A stretch of DNA of 64,000 bases from Paenibacillus gallinarum (GTDB lineage Bacteria; Bacillota; Bacilli; Paenibacillales; Paenibacillaceae): NCBI RefSeq assembly GCF_014836635.1, contig NZ_JACSQL010000001.1, positions 558,001 through 622,000 of the forward strand, given 5' to 3'. Shown piece after piece: positions 24,729-35,200 of the stretch. Numbering within the stretch: position 1 is the stretch's first letter; every line of letters begins with the position of its first letter. The notes under the pieces were generated by a model. It searched no databases, had not been told where the DNA came from, and saw nothing but the letters and a program-made list of their open reading frames with translations. The translations under genes were made by a program, and so were the position numbers.

Positions 24729-26615
24729 CTAATTACTAAATAGGTCTGGCAAAATATTATAAATATACTGGTTCTGCCAGTTCCAAGCATGCGTGCCGCT
24801 ATCGGCTGCGAGGAAGTAAAAATTTCCCTTCTTTGTATCCGATGAATAGATGAATACATCCGTTAATTTCCTCATTGCATCGACTTGGGGCTTCAAGTTT
24901 GGATATGCGATATCAAGCTTACCCGTAGCACTGAAGATGTAATAGTCCTGCGGCTTATAACCGGATTTTTTTGCAACATTTGCAAGGTACTCTGCTGTTT
25001 TCTCTGGTTGAAGACCGCCTCCGCGCTGTTCAATGACCCAGCTGTCACCACTTAACGGAATATAATATTTAAAATAGTCTAGAGCATGAATAAAGGTATA
25101 CCAAGTCGTGACCGAACCCATGGAGAAACCACCGAATGCTCGATGCTCCCGAGATGCTTTCAAATCTTCCAAACTTCCTGATTTGGCATAGGTATTATAC
25201 TTGTTTTCCACCAACGGAACAATGGTGTCCATCAGTTCCTCGTGGAAGAGTGCGACGTCATTTTTACCGTCATTAAAGGTAGGCGTCACAACGATAAGAG
25301 GTTCAATATCTCCTGAGGCAATCATATTATCTAAAATTTTCTTCAATTCTTTGCTCTGGCCAGGTCCGCCGAAGAGAAGATCTTCATTCTCTCCGCCGCC
25401 ATGCATCAGATAGAGAACATTGTATTTCTTATTTGCAGCTGAAGCATCATAACCGTATGGAAGATAAACATTCAATTTTTTATCGTCCGTACCACCCTTT
25501 ACATTAGGCGTTTTGTAGTGAATGCTTTCAATTTTTCCTGGCTTGGTGTTTTCGGCTCGATAAGCATTCGGAAGCGGCTTGAAGTATTTCTCATTCGCGG
25601 CTTCTTCCGTCATTTCAAGCTTGCTGATTGCAGCTGTAATTGCAGCATATTGACTGTCAATTTCTTTCTGGGTAACCTTATGACCATTGAGTACGCTTTC
25701 AGACACAACGTTAGTAAGAGCATCTGTTACGATATTCGCATTTTTATAAAGCTTGAAATCAAGCTTTAGTGTATTTTCAACCAAATTAAATAGATTGTAT
25801 GGATTTAATCCGCTGACATCGTTTTTTGCCTTTCCAGTAAGTAAAACTTCGCCGAATTTCGATGGATCTTGCCATGCAGTTCCTGTTGCATCAAACAAAT
25901 TTAAGGAACCTATACGTTCCGATCCTATAGCATCGTTAATCTGTAATTCAATACCAAGCACTTTTCCGTTTTCTGGTTTCGTCTTCAGAGCAATTCTTGT
26001 TTCAATTACGTAACCGTCTTTCACTTTTTTCGCTGCTGTATAATACAGGTTTGGATCTCCGTTATCCACGGATAACGCATTTTCGTAGTTGACGCGGATA
26101 TGCAAATCTTCTGCGCCATAGTCTGTCGTTTTGTCATTGTTCTCGTCCAGGAATATTTCCACCGAATCTTGCATGTGTGGTGTTCCAGATTGAACGGACA
26201 GATTCTTATCTTTGACTTCTGCAAGAATGTATAGTGCGCGGTCATCCCATAATGCTTTAAATGTAGCGGAGGTATCTATGTTAGCGGATACATGCTTAGG
26301 TGATACTTTATGTGCCTTATTCCATATCGGATCAACATTTCCGTCAATGACTGGGGAACCAAAATGAGCCACCATTCTTCCATTGGAATCCAAACCATCC
26401 GTACCCACAGATATTTTGCCAGGGTCTGTTTTCATGGGTGCCTCCTTAATTACGGCTTTTGTTACGAGAACATCCTTTTGTTTGAATGCAGGTTCAGCCT
26501 TTGTTGCAGCTGCAGAAATATCAGGCAATGAGCCGAGTGAAAACATAAATACCAAGGATACAATAGTTAACATTTTCAAAATGGGGTTAAGCAACAGCCT
26601 TGTACCATTCTTCAA
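24729..26615 (-). CDS. secreted esterase with N-terminal CBM9-like domain
   Basis: A 628-residue exported protein. A signal peptide covers about residues 1-36. About 85-260 resembles the family-9 carbohydrate-binding/DOMON-like fold (PVIDGNVDPIWNKA, ALWDDRALYILAEVKDKNL, SVEIFLDENN). A linker carries two short helices. An esterase-D/feruloyl-esterase-type alpha/beta hydrolase occupies about 350-625, with LNVYLPYGYD, YLMHGGGENE, nucleophile GFSMGS (about residue 500) and catalytic His in SGTHAWNWQ (about residue 609). It probably removes acyl or feruloyl groups from xylan or pectin outside the cell. Translation starts at TTG, 7-8 bases after AGGAGG. Confidence 0.88.
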   Translation of the reverse strand: MKNGTRLLLNPILKMLTIVSLVFMFSLGSLPDISAAATKAEPAFKQKDVLVTKAVIKEAPMKTDPGKISVGTDGLDSNGRMVAHFGSPVIDGNVDPIWNKAHKVSPKHVSANIDTSATFKALWDDRALYILAEVKDKNLSVQSGTPHMQDSVEIFLDENNDKTTDYGAEDLHIRVNYENALSVDNGDPNLYYTAAKKVKDGYVIETRIALKTKPENGKVLGIELQINDAIGSERIGSLNLFDATGTAWQDPSKFGEVLLTGKAKNDVSGLNPYNLFNLVENTLKLDFKLYKNANIVTDALTNVVSESVLNGHKVTQKEIDSQYAAITAAISKLEMTEEAANEKYFKPLPNAYRAENTKPGKIESIHYKTPNVKGGTDDKKLNVYLPYGYDASAANKKYNVLYLMHGGGENEDLLFGGPGQSKELKKILDNMIASGDIEPLIVVTPTFNDGKNDVALFHEELMDTIVPLVENKYNTYAKSGSLEDLKASREHRAFGGFSMGSVTTWYTFIHALDYFKYYIPLSGDSWVIEQRGGGLQPEKTAEYLANVAKKSGYKPQDYYIFSATGKLDIAYPNLKPQVDAMRKLTDVFIYSSDTKKGNFYFLAADSGTHAWNWQNQYIYNILPDLFSN

Positions 26616-27441
26616 AAGTTCTCCTCCTTTTTAAATGTGATCATTAGTATGTTTGTCACCCATTGGTTCTCTTACCGCTCAATCAGTTCCTGAATGTTCT
26701 CCCTACAAAATCATTAGACTGAATTCTTACTTTTTATTTTAGCTTTAATAATCACATCCTTTCACTTTATATTCATTGTTCGTTTCTGAGAGAATTTAAC
26801 GTTAATTATTTAAAGTGTCAATATTATATTAGCATCTTGTTTGTTAACTGTAGAGGCAAAAACAACGGTAATAATAATAGAATCGGAAAAACGAATGGAC
26901 GACGATAAAGTGAGTAACATGAGGCAGCCTGCATTCAAAAACCTCCACTGTATTTCGACAAAATTCGTCTCGCAGCCGGCTACAAGAGAGAGGTTATGAA
27001 GATGGTCCCTTAGAACATTCTTTTTTATGAGAAAGAAGATAACAACGCAGTATATTCATAATATATCTGCTTTATTCTTTATCAAGGGAGTCCTTTCTAC
27101 GATGAGGCTATCAGTTGAAGATACGGCAACCGCAGTACCTACTTGAATATGGAGCGAATTCTCGATCCTACGGTCAAAATGAATTGGATCGTTTTCGAGA
27201 TAACCTAATAAAAGTTCGATTTGATTTTCCTAAAAACTGTAATACAAATTGTATAAAATTAAGAAATAAAACAGTAAATAAAAAAATGTCGAAAAAGAGA
27301 AAAAAATGTCTTTTTTTATGAAGAAAATACCATTACAATAAGATGGCAATGTGACAATGATCATAATTTAGTAGGCCAGTCAATTTGGATTACATAAAAA
27401 AAGGAATGTCACAATCTTATAATATGGGGGAAGAGCCGCAG
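26616..27441. other. gene-free stretch between divergent transcripts
   Basis: About 825 bases with no convincing gene. It must hold the esterase promoter (minus) and the promoter of the plus-strand surface-protein locus, but I find no clean -35/-10 pair for either. Position 27102 begins a 14-codon open frame (MRLSVEDTATAVPT) preceded by AAGGGAG, possibly a chance leader. The stretch 27225-27310 is very A-rich. Confidence 0.5.
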
Positions 27442-30400
27442 ATGGGTGTTGTGGAAATAACCGGACAGTCGTTGTACTCCGGTGTTCAGCGAGGCAAAAA
27501 AGAAGAATGGATTTATTTAACGGCCGCTGATTTAACTTTAAACCAAGAGTATTTTTCCGATTTAACAGCCCACTATTGGATTCAGGCGGATACGATTCAT
27601 GTTGCCGGATCATTGAATTTGCCAGGGCGTAATCTGACTCTGAATGCCAGAGTGATCTCTTCGGATGGAGACCTTTCGATCAGTACATCAGGAACCCTCG
27701 TTCCTAAAGAAAAGGACTTTGTTAGGCAACCTAAGGCTAATCGAGGAGATATGGCTGTCAGAAGCGGAGACAATGGTGGAGATGGCGATGATGGTTTTGA
27801 CGGGGGAGACGGGATGTCCGGCGGCCATATTGTACTTGTAGCAGATTATTTCGACTTGCAAGGTCAATTAAAGCTTTCGGCAAATGGCAGCAACGGGGGT
27901 CGTGGACAAGACGGAGGAGACGGCATGAACGGCCGTGATGGAGAGAATGGAAGAGACGCGGAAACCCATTGGTTTTCATCGGATGACTCCTCAGAACCCG
28001 GTAAAGATGGAGGTAATGGAGGCAAAGCCGGTAATGCTGGGCACTCAGGAAATGGAGGAGACGCTGGGCATATTTTTGTCGGGTATGTGACTGATTGTGC
28101 TGAACAAAAGATCACAATGGAAAGTCAACCCGGAGTTGCCGGAGCTCCAACCCGTCCAGGAAAATTTGGCGCCGGAGCTAAGGGCGGAATAGGTGGCCGT
28201 AAATTTAAAGTTGTCACTGGAAGAACAACCGCGGTCAAAATAGTAAGCCAAGAGAGGGAGCTAAGCGGTTTAAATGGCAAAGATGGGGATCCGGGGATTT
28301 ACGCCGCTAATCCCGTTGACGGTCAGCCCACTAACACTGGAGTTTTCCAATTACAGTATGGACAATTTTATGGAGTGAAAGTAGACAGAACAGAGATTTA
28401 CACGGATTTTTCGACGCTCGATCTAGAGTCAGCCTTAAGTGCTTCTCTCGAACGCCAGATGTTAACCCTCAATAAAGCAGGGCTCGCTTATCTTACAGGC
28501 AGTGAGGAAAAACTCGAAGAGGCAGCCATTCTTCTAAATTGGTTGCAGGAAACAACACCTAATGAGAATTCGTTTGATGCGATTCGAGCTTTAGACTCCT
28601 ATTCCTCTTTTCAAAAGAGTATGCTGGATACTTCCATTCAGTGGCTCTCTTTGCGTAATAAGGCGATCATTTTGCTATCGCAGTTGGGACAAGGGCTAGA
28701 CTACTTCGGACATCCTTGGAACTGGGTACCACTAATGCCGCTGGATAAATATCAGGATCTAGGTAGCAACCTTATTAATGCTGCTCAGCAAGCTGAAACC
28801 CTATATCTTGATTATATAAAGGCTGACAATGATCAGAGAGGCCGAGTGAAGATACTAAAGGATGCTATAGCCGTTGCAGAGAACCGGATTAATGATTTGG
28901 AAGATCAGAGGCAAAAATCGATTATTGATGGAGAACGATTGGTATCTGAAGCGAGCGAGCTGTATGCGAGCATTTTGTCTAATGAAAAGAATCTTCAGAC
29001 AGTAGCAGAAGAATTTGTAGAAGAGTTAAGATCAAAACTTGCGATGGATTCCCTTAAGGCTACCTTTGATCTGGTCGTTAACGGAGTTGCACTCGTAACC
29101 AACGTTACGCCTGCCCTAACCGCACTAAAAACAGGCGGGGCAATCGCTTCAGCTGTGAGCAACTATTGGAATACAGGAAAAACAATTGTGATTGATGATA
29201 CTTTCAAAAGCGACAAGACCGTAGCAAAAGAGAAAAAAGAAAAAGAAGAGGAACTTTCTAAATCACTGAAGAATGTAAGCACTGTTTTCTCTTCCGGTCT
29301 CGGTGTATTAAAGAGTGGTGCCGAACTGGTTGATCTGCTAGGGCAGATCGAAGAGGCGCGTGATTCCTTTGGTTATAATTCATCGATGCTTGCGATGTCG
29401 CGTGAGCAATTTGACGATATGCTAAAGCCAGTCTATGGGAAGATGCCTGAGGATAAAGTCGATGGATACCGCAAAGCTTTTAATCAATATCTTAATGTTG
29501 TCGAAGACTATCAAAGCAAAACCCAATCCATTAAAGCAAAACATTTAGAGGAAGCAAGACGGTTTGCCGAATTGGAGCAGCGGCGAGCAGACGAGGACCG
29601 AATTAAACAGGCGATTGGTGATGACCTGGATGCCAGTCTGCCGTTATTTCATACATATATATTAGATCTTTATAACGGATTGAAGCTAGCTTTAACTGAT
29701 TTCCTATATCAAGAATATCAGGCTTATCGATATTTGGTTCTTAGCAAGGACCTTTTCCCATTGATTCGGGATAGTCATGTAGCTGAGCTCAGTCGCATCC
29801 ATGCTGAAATCACAGTGAAATTAAAAGATGCTTTGAATGCTTCAGAAAATCCAGTACAGCCCTTCAAAAATGTAACTATTATTTTCAATGAAGAATCTTT
29901 CCCAGAACAATTCGTAGCGTTACGTGAACACAAACCGGCCTTTTTCCCTTTGTCTATAGATAATCAACTCATACGGGAGAAAATTGCAGGTAAAGCGCAC
30001 ATGATGGTTAGTGATTGTCATGTTCAATTGCCTGGAGCCCGGCATTCGGCGGGGAGTATTCATACGGAATATACCCACTATGGTCATTCAACGTTCCTGA
30101 ATTTATATGGTGAGCGGTTTGATTTTGTTCATAATAAAAGCCATGGTTTCTATGAATATGAAGTAACACCCGAAGAAGGAAAGGGAATTACAGGCGAATT
30201 TTCTGAAAAAATGATCAATCAATCCGGTGGAGCAGTAGGAGATGGGACTACCCGGATCATGCCAGGTTTATTATCCCTCTGGTCTATTGAGGTACCGCTT
30301 GAGGATCGAAGTGGTTGCAAGCTGAACGAAGGCGTTAATCTAAGTGAAGTTAAGAAAATCGTAATGACCTTGGCTGGAAAAGCGGAAGCTTATGCGCCTA

Positions 30401-30558
30401 AGTCTCCATCCGGCAAAATGAGTGCTTTTGCTGTGCCAAAACCTATGAATAGTAATGATATTTTTGCTGATAATGAAATGTTTAGCCTGCCAGGAAAAGA
30501 ACCAGATGCGGTAACTGTTCAGGAGAAATTATCCGATTCGATTGTTATAGAACTATAA
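27442..30558 (+). CDS. large Gly-rich and helical protein of unknown function
   Basis: About 1038 residues with no signal peptide. From this start, the first ~100 residues look beta-rich. Then comes a Gly/Asp/Asn-rich collagen-like or glycine-helix region (about 105-215, e.g. GGDGDDGFDGGDGMSGG and GGNGGKAGNAGHSGNGGDAG). A long helical part (about 330-760) includes a hydrophobic stretch near 545-585 (LVVNGVALVTNVTPALTALK) and Lys/Glu-rich coiled coils. The last ~170 residues are beta-like. The helical part with a central hydrophobic segment is reminiscent of alpha-pore-forming toxins, but I recognise no family. The start is uncertain: 27442 has GGGGGAAG upstream, while 27406 (ATG) and 27385 (TTG) are also in frame. 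It leads the tail-collar gene cluster. Confidence 0.8.
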   Translation: MGVVEITGQSLYSGVQRGKKEEWIYLTAADLTLNQEYFSDLTAHYWIQADTIHVAGSLNLPGRNLTLNARVISSDGDLSISTSGTLVPKEKDFVRQPKANRGDMAVRSGDNGGDGDDGFDGGDGMSGGHIVLVADYFDLQGQLKLSANGSNGGRGQDGGDGMNGRDGENGRDAETHWFSSDDSSEPGKDGGNGGKAGNAGHSGNGGDAGHIFVGYVTDCAEQKITMESQPGVAGAPTRPGKFGAGAKGGIGGRKFKVVTGRTTAVKIVSQERELSGLNGKDGDPGIYAANPVDGQPTNTGVFQLQYGQFYGVKVDRTEIYTDFSTLDLESALSASLERQMLTLNKAGLAYLTGSEEKLEEAAILLNWLQETTPNENSFDAIRALDSYSSFQKSMLDTSIQWLSLRNKAIILLSQLGQGLDYFGHPWNWVPLMPLDKYQDLGSNLINAAQQAETLYLDYIKADNDQRGRVKILKDAIAVAENRINDLEDQRQKSIIDGERLVSEASELYASILSNEKNLQTVAEEFVEELRSKLAMDSLKATFDLVVNGVALVTNVTPALTALKTGGAIASAVSNYWNTGKTIVIDDTFKSDKTVAKEKKEKEEELSKSLKNVSTVFSSGLGVLKSGAELVDLLGQIEEARDSFGYNSSMLAMSREQFDDMLKPVYGKMPEDKVDGYRKAFNQYLNVVEDYQSKTQSIKAKHLEEARRFAELEQRRADEDRIKQAIGDDLDASLPLFHTYILDLYNGLKLALTDFLYQEYQAYRYLVLSKDLFPLIRDSHVAELSRIHAEITVKLKDALNASENPVQPFKNVTIIFNEESFPEQFVALREHKPAFFPLSIDNQLIREKIAGKAHMMVSDCHVQLPGARHSAGSIHTEYTHYGHSTFLNLYGERFDFVHNKSHGFYEYEVTPEEGKGITGEFSEKMINQSGGAVGDGTTRIMPGLLSLWSIEVPLEDRSGCKLNEGVNLSEVKKIVMTLAGKAEAYAPKSPSGKMSAFAVPKPMNSNDIFADNEMFSLPGKEPDAVTVQEKLSDSIVIEL

Positions 30559-30586
30559 GCCCCAGAATAGAAAAAGGAGATATCGG

Positions 30587-31108
30587 ATGAGTGATCAATA
30601 TGTAGGAGAAATTCGTATGTTTGCAGGCAATTATCCTCCTAAAGGATGGGCGTTTTGCGATGGTGCGATTCTCCCGATTACAGGTAATGAGAGTCTTTAC
30701 TCGATCATTGGAGTAACGTATGGCGGGGATGGAATAACGAACTTTAAATTGCCTGATTTGAGAGGGAGACTCCCGCTTCATAAAGGAACAAATAGTAAAA
30801 GCGGTACCGAATATGCAATGGGTCAAACAGGAGGGACGGAGACTGTCGCTTTAACTTTAGCGCAGCTTCCAGCGCATACACATGAAGTTAATGCTCAATC
30901 TACTGCAGGAAATATAGGCGATCCGACAAATACATTTTGGGCAGCTAGCACGTCAAAGCAATATTCGGCAGATAAGAATCCTACCGGTCTCATGAATACA
31001 GCATCCGTTTCATCAACCGGTGCAAGTAACCCGCATAACAATTTGATGCCTTATTTACCGGTTTCCTTTATTATTGCGCTTCAAGGCCTGTATCCGTCAC
31101 AAGGATAA
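30587..31108 (+). CDS. phage tail collar domain protein 1 (MdpB-like)
   Basis: A 173-residue protein with an N-terminal tail-collar domain (YVGEIRMFAGNYPPKGWAFC, then PDLRGRLPLH) and a distal part with LPAHTHEV and SNPHNNLMPYLPVSFIIALQG. The HTH and PHNN motifs parallel the metal-binding His residues of phage short tail fibre tips. In bacteria such proteins are annotated as microcystin-dependent or tail-fibre proteins, and their role is unknown. There is no signal peptide. AGGAG precedes the ATG. It is the first of three tandem paralogues and starts 28 bases after the large Gly-rich protein gene. Confidence 0.9.
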   Translation: MSDQYVGEIRMFAGNYPPKGWAFCDGAILPITGNESLYSIIGVTYGGDGITNFKLPDLRGRLPLHKGTNSKSGTEYAMGQTGGTETVALTLAQLPAHTHEVNAQSTAGNIGDPTNTFWAASTSKQYSADKNPTGLMNTASVSSTGASNPHNNLMPYLPVSFIIALQGLYPSQG

Positions 31109-31135
31109 TTTAAGAAAGACTAGGAGATTAAAAAG

Positions 31136-31639
31136 ATGGCAGAACCTTTTATTGGTGAAATTCGCCTATTCGCTTTTGCATATGGAAACCCTCCACAAGG
31201 TTGGGCGGAATGTAATGGACAAATACTTCAAGTTGCACAAAATATAGCTTTATTTTCTCTAATAGGAGATCGCTTCGGTGGGGAAGCACCCCAAACGTTT
31301 GCACTTCCCGATCTTCAGGGCCGTGTGCCTCTTGGAGCGGTTAATCCATATACACCAAGTCCTTATGGCGGAGAAGAAACACATACATTAACGATAAATG
31401 AAATGCCGCAGCATACACACGATGCTCCCGCCGGATCTGACGGCGTAACTGCTAATTCGAATAATGCTACTTGGGGGACAACCGCGGGTATAACCCCTTA
31501 TGCAGCTCAGACTGATAAAACGATGTCCAGTGAAGCTTTAACAGCGGCAGGAAATAGTGAGGCTCACTCGAATATGCAGCCCTACCTTGTAGTGAATTAT
31601 TGTATCGCTACCATAGGTATTTTTCCGCTGAGAAGTTAA
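31136..31639 (+). CDS. phage tail collar domain protein 2 (MdpB-like)
   Basis: A 167-residue paralogue of the preceding protein. It keeps IGEIRLFAFAYGNPPQGWAECNG, LPDLQGRVPLG, MPQHTHDAP and AHSNMQPYLVVNYCIATIGIFP. The middle variable part differs completely from its neighbours, as expected for a binding tip. AGGAG lies 10 bases before the ATG. Gaps of 27 and 15 bases separate it from its paralogues. Confidence 0.9.
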   Translation: MAEPFIGEIRLFAFAYGNPPQGWAECNGQILQVAQNIALFSLIGDRFGGEAPQTFALPDLQGRVPLGAVNPYTPSPYGGEETHTLTINEMPQHTHDAPAGSDGVTANSNNATWGTTAGITPYAAQTDKTMSSEALTAAGNSEAHSNMQPYLVVNYCIATIGIFPLRS

Positions 31640-31654
31640 TTAGGAGGTAATTAA

Positions 31655-32185
31655 ATGGATCCGTATGTAGGAGAAATTCGATTATTTGCAGGCACATATG
31701 CACCAGTGGACTGGGCGTTATGCGATGGACAGACCCTGCAAATTCAAGAGAATACATTATTGTTTAGTGTGATTGGAACCCAATTTGGAGGAGACGGAGC
31801 GACAACCTTTCAGCTCCCCGATCTTCGCGGAAGAGCGCCTATGCATTCGGGGCAAGGCATCGGTTTAACCTCTCAAGCATTTGGGAAAGCAAACGGAGAA
31901 GCTCAGGTTACACTTCTTGAAGCGGAAATGCCGAGTCATAGCCATACTCCACAGACTCAGCCCAAGGGCAGTGCATTGAGTCCTGAAGGAGCGGTATGGA
32001 CCCCTACTTCGAAAATTGGGAAGAATGCAGCGCCAAAGTATTATTCCAATACTCCTTCCGTATCCATGAATCCGCTCGCGATTGGTACGACGGGTGAGTC
32101 GCAGCCACACAATAATATGCAACCTTATACAGAACTAAATTTTATTATTGCATTGCAAGGCGTTTATCCGGAAAAGACATCCTAA
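31655..32185 (+). CDS. phage tail collar domain protein 3 (MdpB-like)
   Basis: A 176-residue third paralogue, with YVGEIRLFAGTYAPVDWALCDG, LPDLRGRAPMHSG, MPSHSHTPQTQ (HSH instead of HTH) and PHNNMQPYTELNFIIALQGVYP. TAGGAGGT precedes the ATG. Three consecutive diverged copies suggest a hetero-oligomeric fibre or three tips with different ligands. Confidence 0.9.
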   Translation: MDPYVGEIRLFAGTYAPVDWALCDGQTLQIQENTLLFSVIGTQFGGDGATTFQLPDLRGRAPMHSGQGIGLTSQAFGKANGEAQVTLLEAEMPSHSHTPQTQPKGSALSPEGAVWTPTSKIGKNAAPKYYSNTPSVSMNPLAIGTTGESQPHNNMQPYTELNFIIALQGVYPEKTS

Positions 32186-32250
32186 GGACTACGAATTTGA
32201 GCGTTATACCTTTAATTCTCATAGAGAGCCTTATATGAAAGGACAGATTT

Positions 32251-35200
32251 ATGTACAAACTCTATTCTAAAAGCAAGGCCATTGGGCAAGTTTTTCTTTC
32301 CTTTGTTTTAATTAGTGGGTCATTGTTCTCTGGACCTCTTACTGCCGATGCTGAAACTACAAATGCTGATATCATAACTACTAAGTTTAGTGGAACCTTG
32401 GATACTAGCTCTACTTTTGTAAGACCTGAGATGCCGGGTGATGTTTCCTATGATGAAAGTTATGAAGAAGAAGATGAGGATATCTATGATGATTCTTTGA
32501 AGGATAAAATATGGTATTTTCAAGAAGGCAAAAATAGCGCGGGATGTGGAGGTACAGATTATAGTAATTGTGGATCATGGTTTAATACACCGACCTTTTC
32601 AGATGATGGGTATCCATTTAAGGTAACGGTATGGCGATCTTATGTTAGAAATTATTTTTATAGAACCATTTCTCCATCTATTGATGGCGATTATAGTATT
32701 TTGGTAACGTCACCACCAGGCTCTGAAGCACCATTAGAAGATCCAGAAGATGATCCCAATGATACGGTCCTATATCTGTATAAAGATAAATTTGATGACC
32801 AACATCCGCTACACAATTTAATAGCCGGTAATGATGATAAGGCCGGAGTTTCTTTGTCTCAAATTAACAATATTCATCTTAAGGCTGGTGTGACCTATTA
32901 TATTGTTATGACAGCATTTAAGTATGGAATTACAGGGAAAGTTGATTTTGAAGTTACTGGGCCTGGAACTGCTATTGTTAATGTCCCTAGTGATCCTAAT
33001 GCACCCAATGACTCGGCTGTTCCTGCAGTCACGAGTGTGACCGTAACTCCTGACAGTGCGGATGTAGTGCAGGGGAGAAGTCAACAGTTATCGGCTAACG
33101 TAAAAGTGGTGGACGGAGCAGCACAGACAGTGACTTGGAGTAGCAGTGATGCTATAAAAGTTGCAGTAGACGAAACTGGAAAAGTGACGGTAGCCAAGGA
33201 CGCTAAGCCAGGGGATTATACAATAACGGCAACTTCAACGGTGGATTCCAACAAATCGAGCACGTCTACGATAACGGTCACTTCAGCAGTTACTAGCGTT
33301 ACGGTAACTCCAAGCAGTGCAGATATAACGCAGGGAGAAAGTAAGCAGCTCACAGCTACTGTTGATGTGGTGGGTGAAGCAGAACAGACAGTGACCTGGA
33401 GTAGCAGCGATGCCTTGAAGGTTGCAGTAAATGATAACGGAAATGTTACGGTAGCTACGGACGCTGAACCGGGGAAATACACGATAACGGCGACTTCAAC
33501 AGTAGATCCCAACAAAACAAGTACATCAACGATTACGGTCACTCCAGCACCAGCGGTTAAAAGTGTAACCGTAACTCCAAGTAGTGCGAATGTAATGCAG
33601 GGAGAAAGTAAGCATCTGATGGCTGACGTAGAAGTGGTAGGTGGAGCAGCCAAAACAGTGACCTGGAGCAGCAATGATGCTACTGGAAAAGTCACGGTAG
33701 AGGAGAACGGAAACGTGGAGGTAGCTTCGGACGCTGATACGGGTGAATACAAGATAATGGCGACTTCTAAAGAGGATACTAGCAAGTTCGCATTGTCGGT
33801 TATAACAGTAACATCAGCACCGGCAGAGCTGACATACAGCACAGGAAAAATTTCTGATCAAACAGCAACTCTTCTGACCGAAGGATACGAAACTGGAACA
33901 CAGGAAACAAAGTCCATTACCGTATCGAACACAGGAACGGGGAATTTGACGAACTTGCGAGCCGAATTGACCGCGGGGGATATTAACGCATTTGAGGTGA
34001 CTACAGTCGCTGAGGCAATAAATAGTGGAGAAGAGGACACTTTTACCGTAAGAGCGAAAGATGGTTTAGCAGCCGGAACTTATACGGCAACTGTTAGCAT
34101 AACCGCGGATCACCTGTCCGCCGTTACATTTCAGGTTAACCAAGTCGTAATTTCTCAAAGTATTCCTATAAATCCTCCACCACCAGTAATACCGGAACCA
34201 ACGACGCCGGAGCCAACGACACCGGAACCAACAACACCGGAGCCGACAACGCCGGAGCCAACGACACCGGAACCAACAACGCCGGAGCCAACGACACCGG
34301 AACCAACAACGCCGGAGCCAACAACGCCGGAACCAACAACACCGGAACCAACAACACCGGAGCCAACGACACCGGAACCAACAATACCAACGCCAATAAT
34401 TCCAGTGCCATCAGTACCTGCGACTCCAGCGCAGCCTGAGGATCATGCAGTTGAAGTTCTGGTGAACGGGAAGGTCGAAAAGGCAGGGACATTGGTGAAT
34501 TCGACTATGAATAACCACAAGGTCTCGACCATTGTAGTTGATCCGGTTAAGCTTAATGAAAAGCTGGCTGCTGAAGGCGATCATGCCGTAGTAACGATTC
34601 CTGTTACTAGCGGTGCTGACATCGTAATTGGCGAACTGAATGGCCAAATGGTAAAAAATTTGGAGCAGAAGCAAGCAGTAGTGAAGATTCAAACAAACAA
34701 CGCTACGTATACTTTGCCTGCGCAGCAAATAGATATTGATGCCATTTCTAATCAAATTGGACAATCGATTGCCCTCTCAGATATCAAGATTCAAATTCAA
34801 ATCTCCGTACCGGAGTCGGGAATGGAGCAGGTCGCTCAAGATGCAGCGAACGATGGAGGCTTCAGCATCGTCATTCCGCCGCTTGATTTTTCCATTCAAG
34901 GTTCTTACGGGAACACGAAAGTCGATATTACCCAGTTTAAAGCTTATGTAGAACGAACCGTAACTTTGCCAGAAGGGATGGACCCTAACAAGATCACAAC
35001 GGGTATTGTCGTTGAACCAGATGGTAGTGTTCGGCATGTACCCACGAAAGTAGTAGAAATGAATGGAGTCTATTCTGCAGTCATTAACAGCTTGACCAAT
35101 AGCACTTATTCTGTAGTCTGGCATCCTCTTGAGTTCAGAGATGTAGATAACCATTGGGCCAAAGTTGCTGTTAATGATATGGGGTCCAGAATGATTGTGG

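Noticed and set aside
27102..27146. 14-codon leader peptide with AAGGGAG upstream
   Set aside because: No attenuator hairpin or regulatory codon run follows, so it is probably chance; noted only under the gene-free stretch.
27115..27321. 68-codon plus-strand frame before the large Gly-rich protein gene
   Set aside because: The translation degenerates into Lys/Asn runs from A-rich DNA, and there is no clear ribosome binding site.
27442..32185. Prophage or phage-tail-like bacteriocin
   Set aside because: Only collar-domain proteins are present; there is no sheath, tube, baseplate, tape measure, holin, portal, terminase or integrase gene.
33216..33842. 208-codon minus-strand frame inside the SLH protein gene
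   Set aside because: It is the antisense shadow of the Ig-like repeats (Val/Thr/Ser-rich codons read backwards), with no ribosome binding site.
34190..34383. Possible CRISPR-like or satellite repeat
   Set aside because: Units are contiguous 15-mers without spacers, in frame with PEPTT codons, so this is a protein-coding linker.
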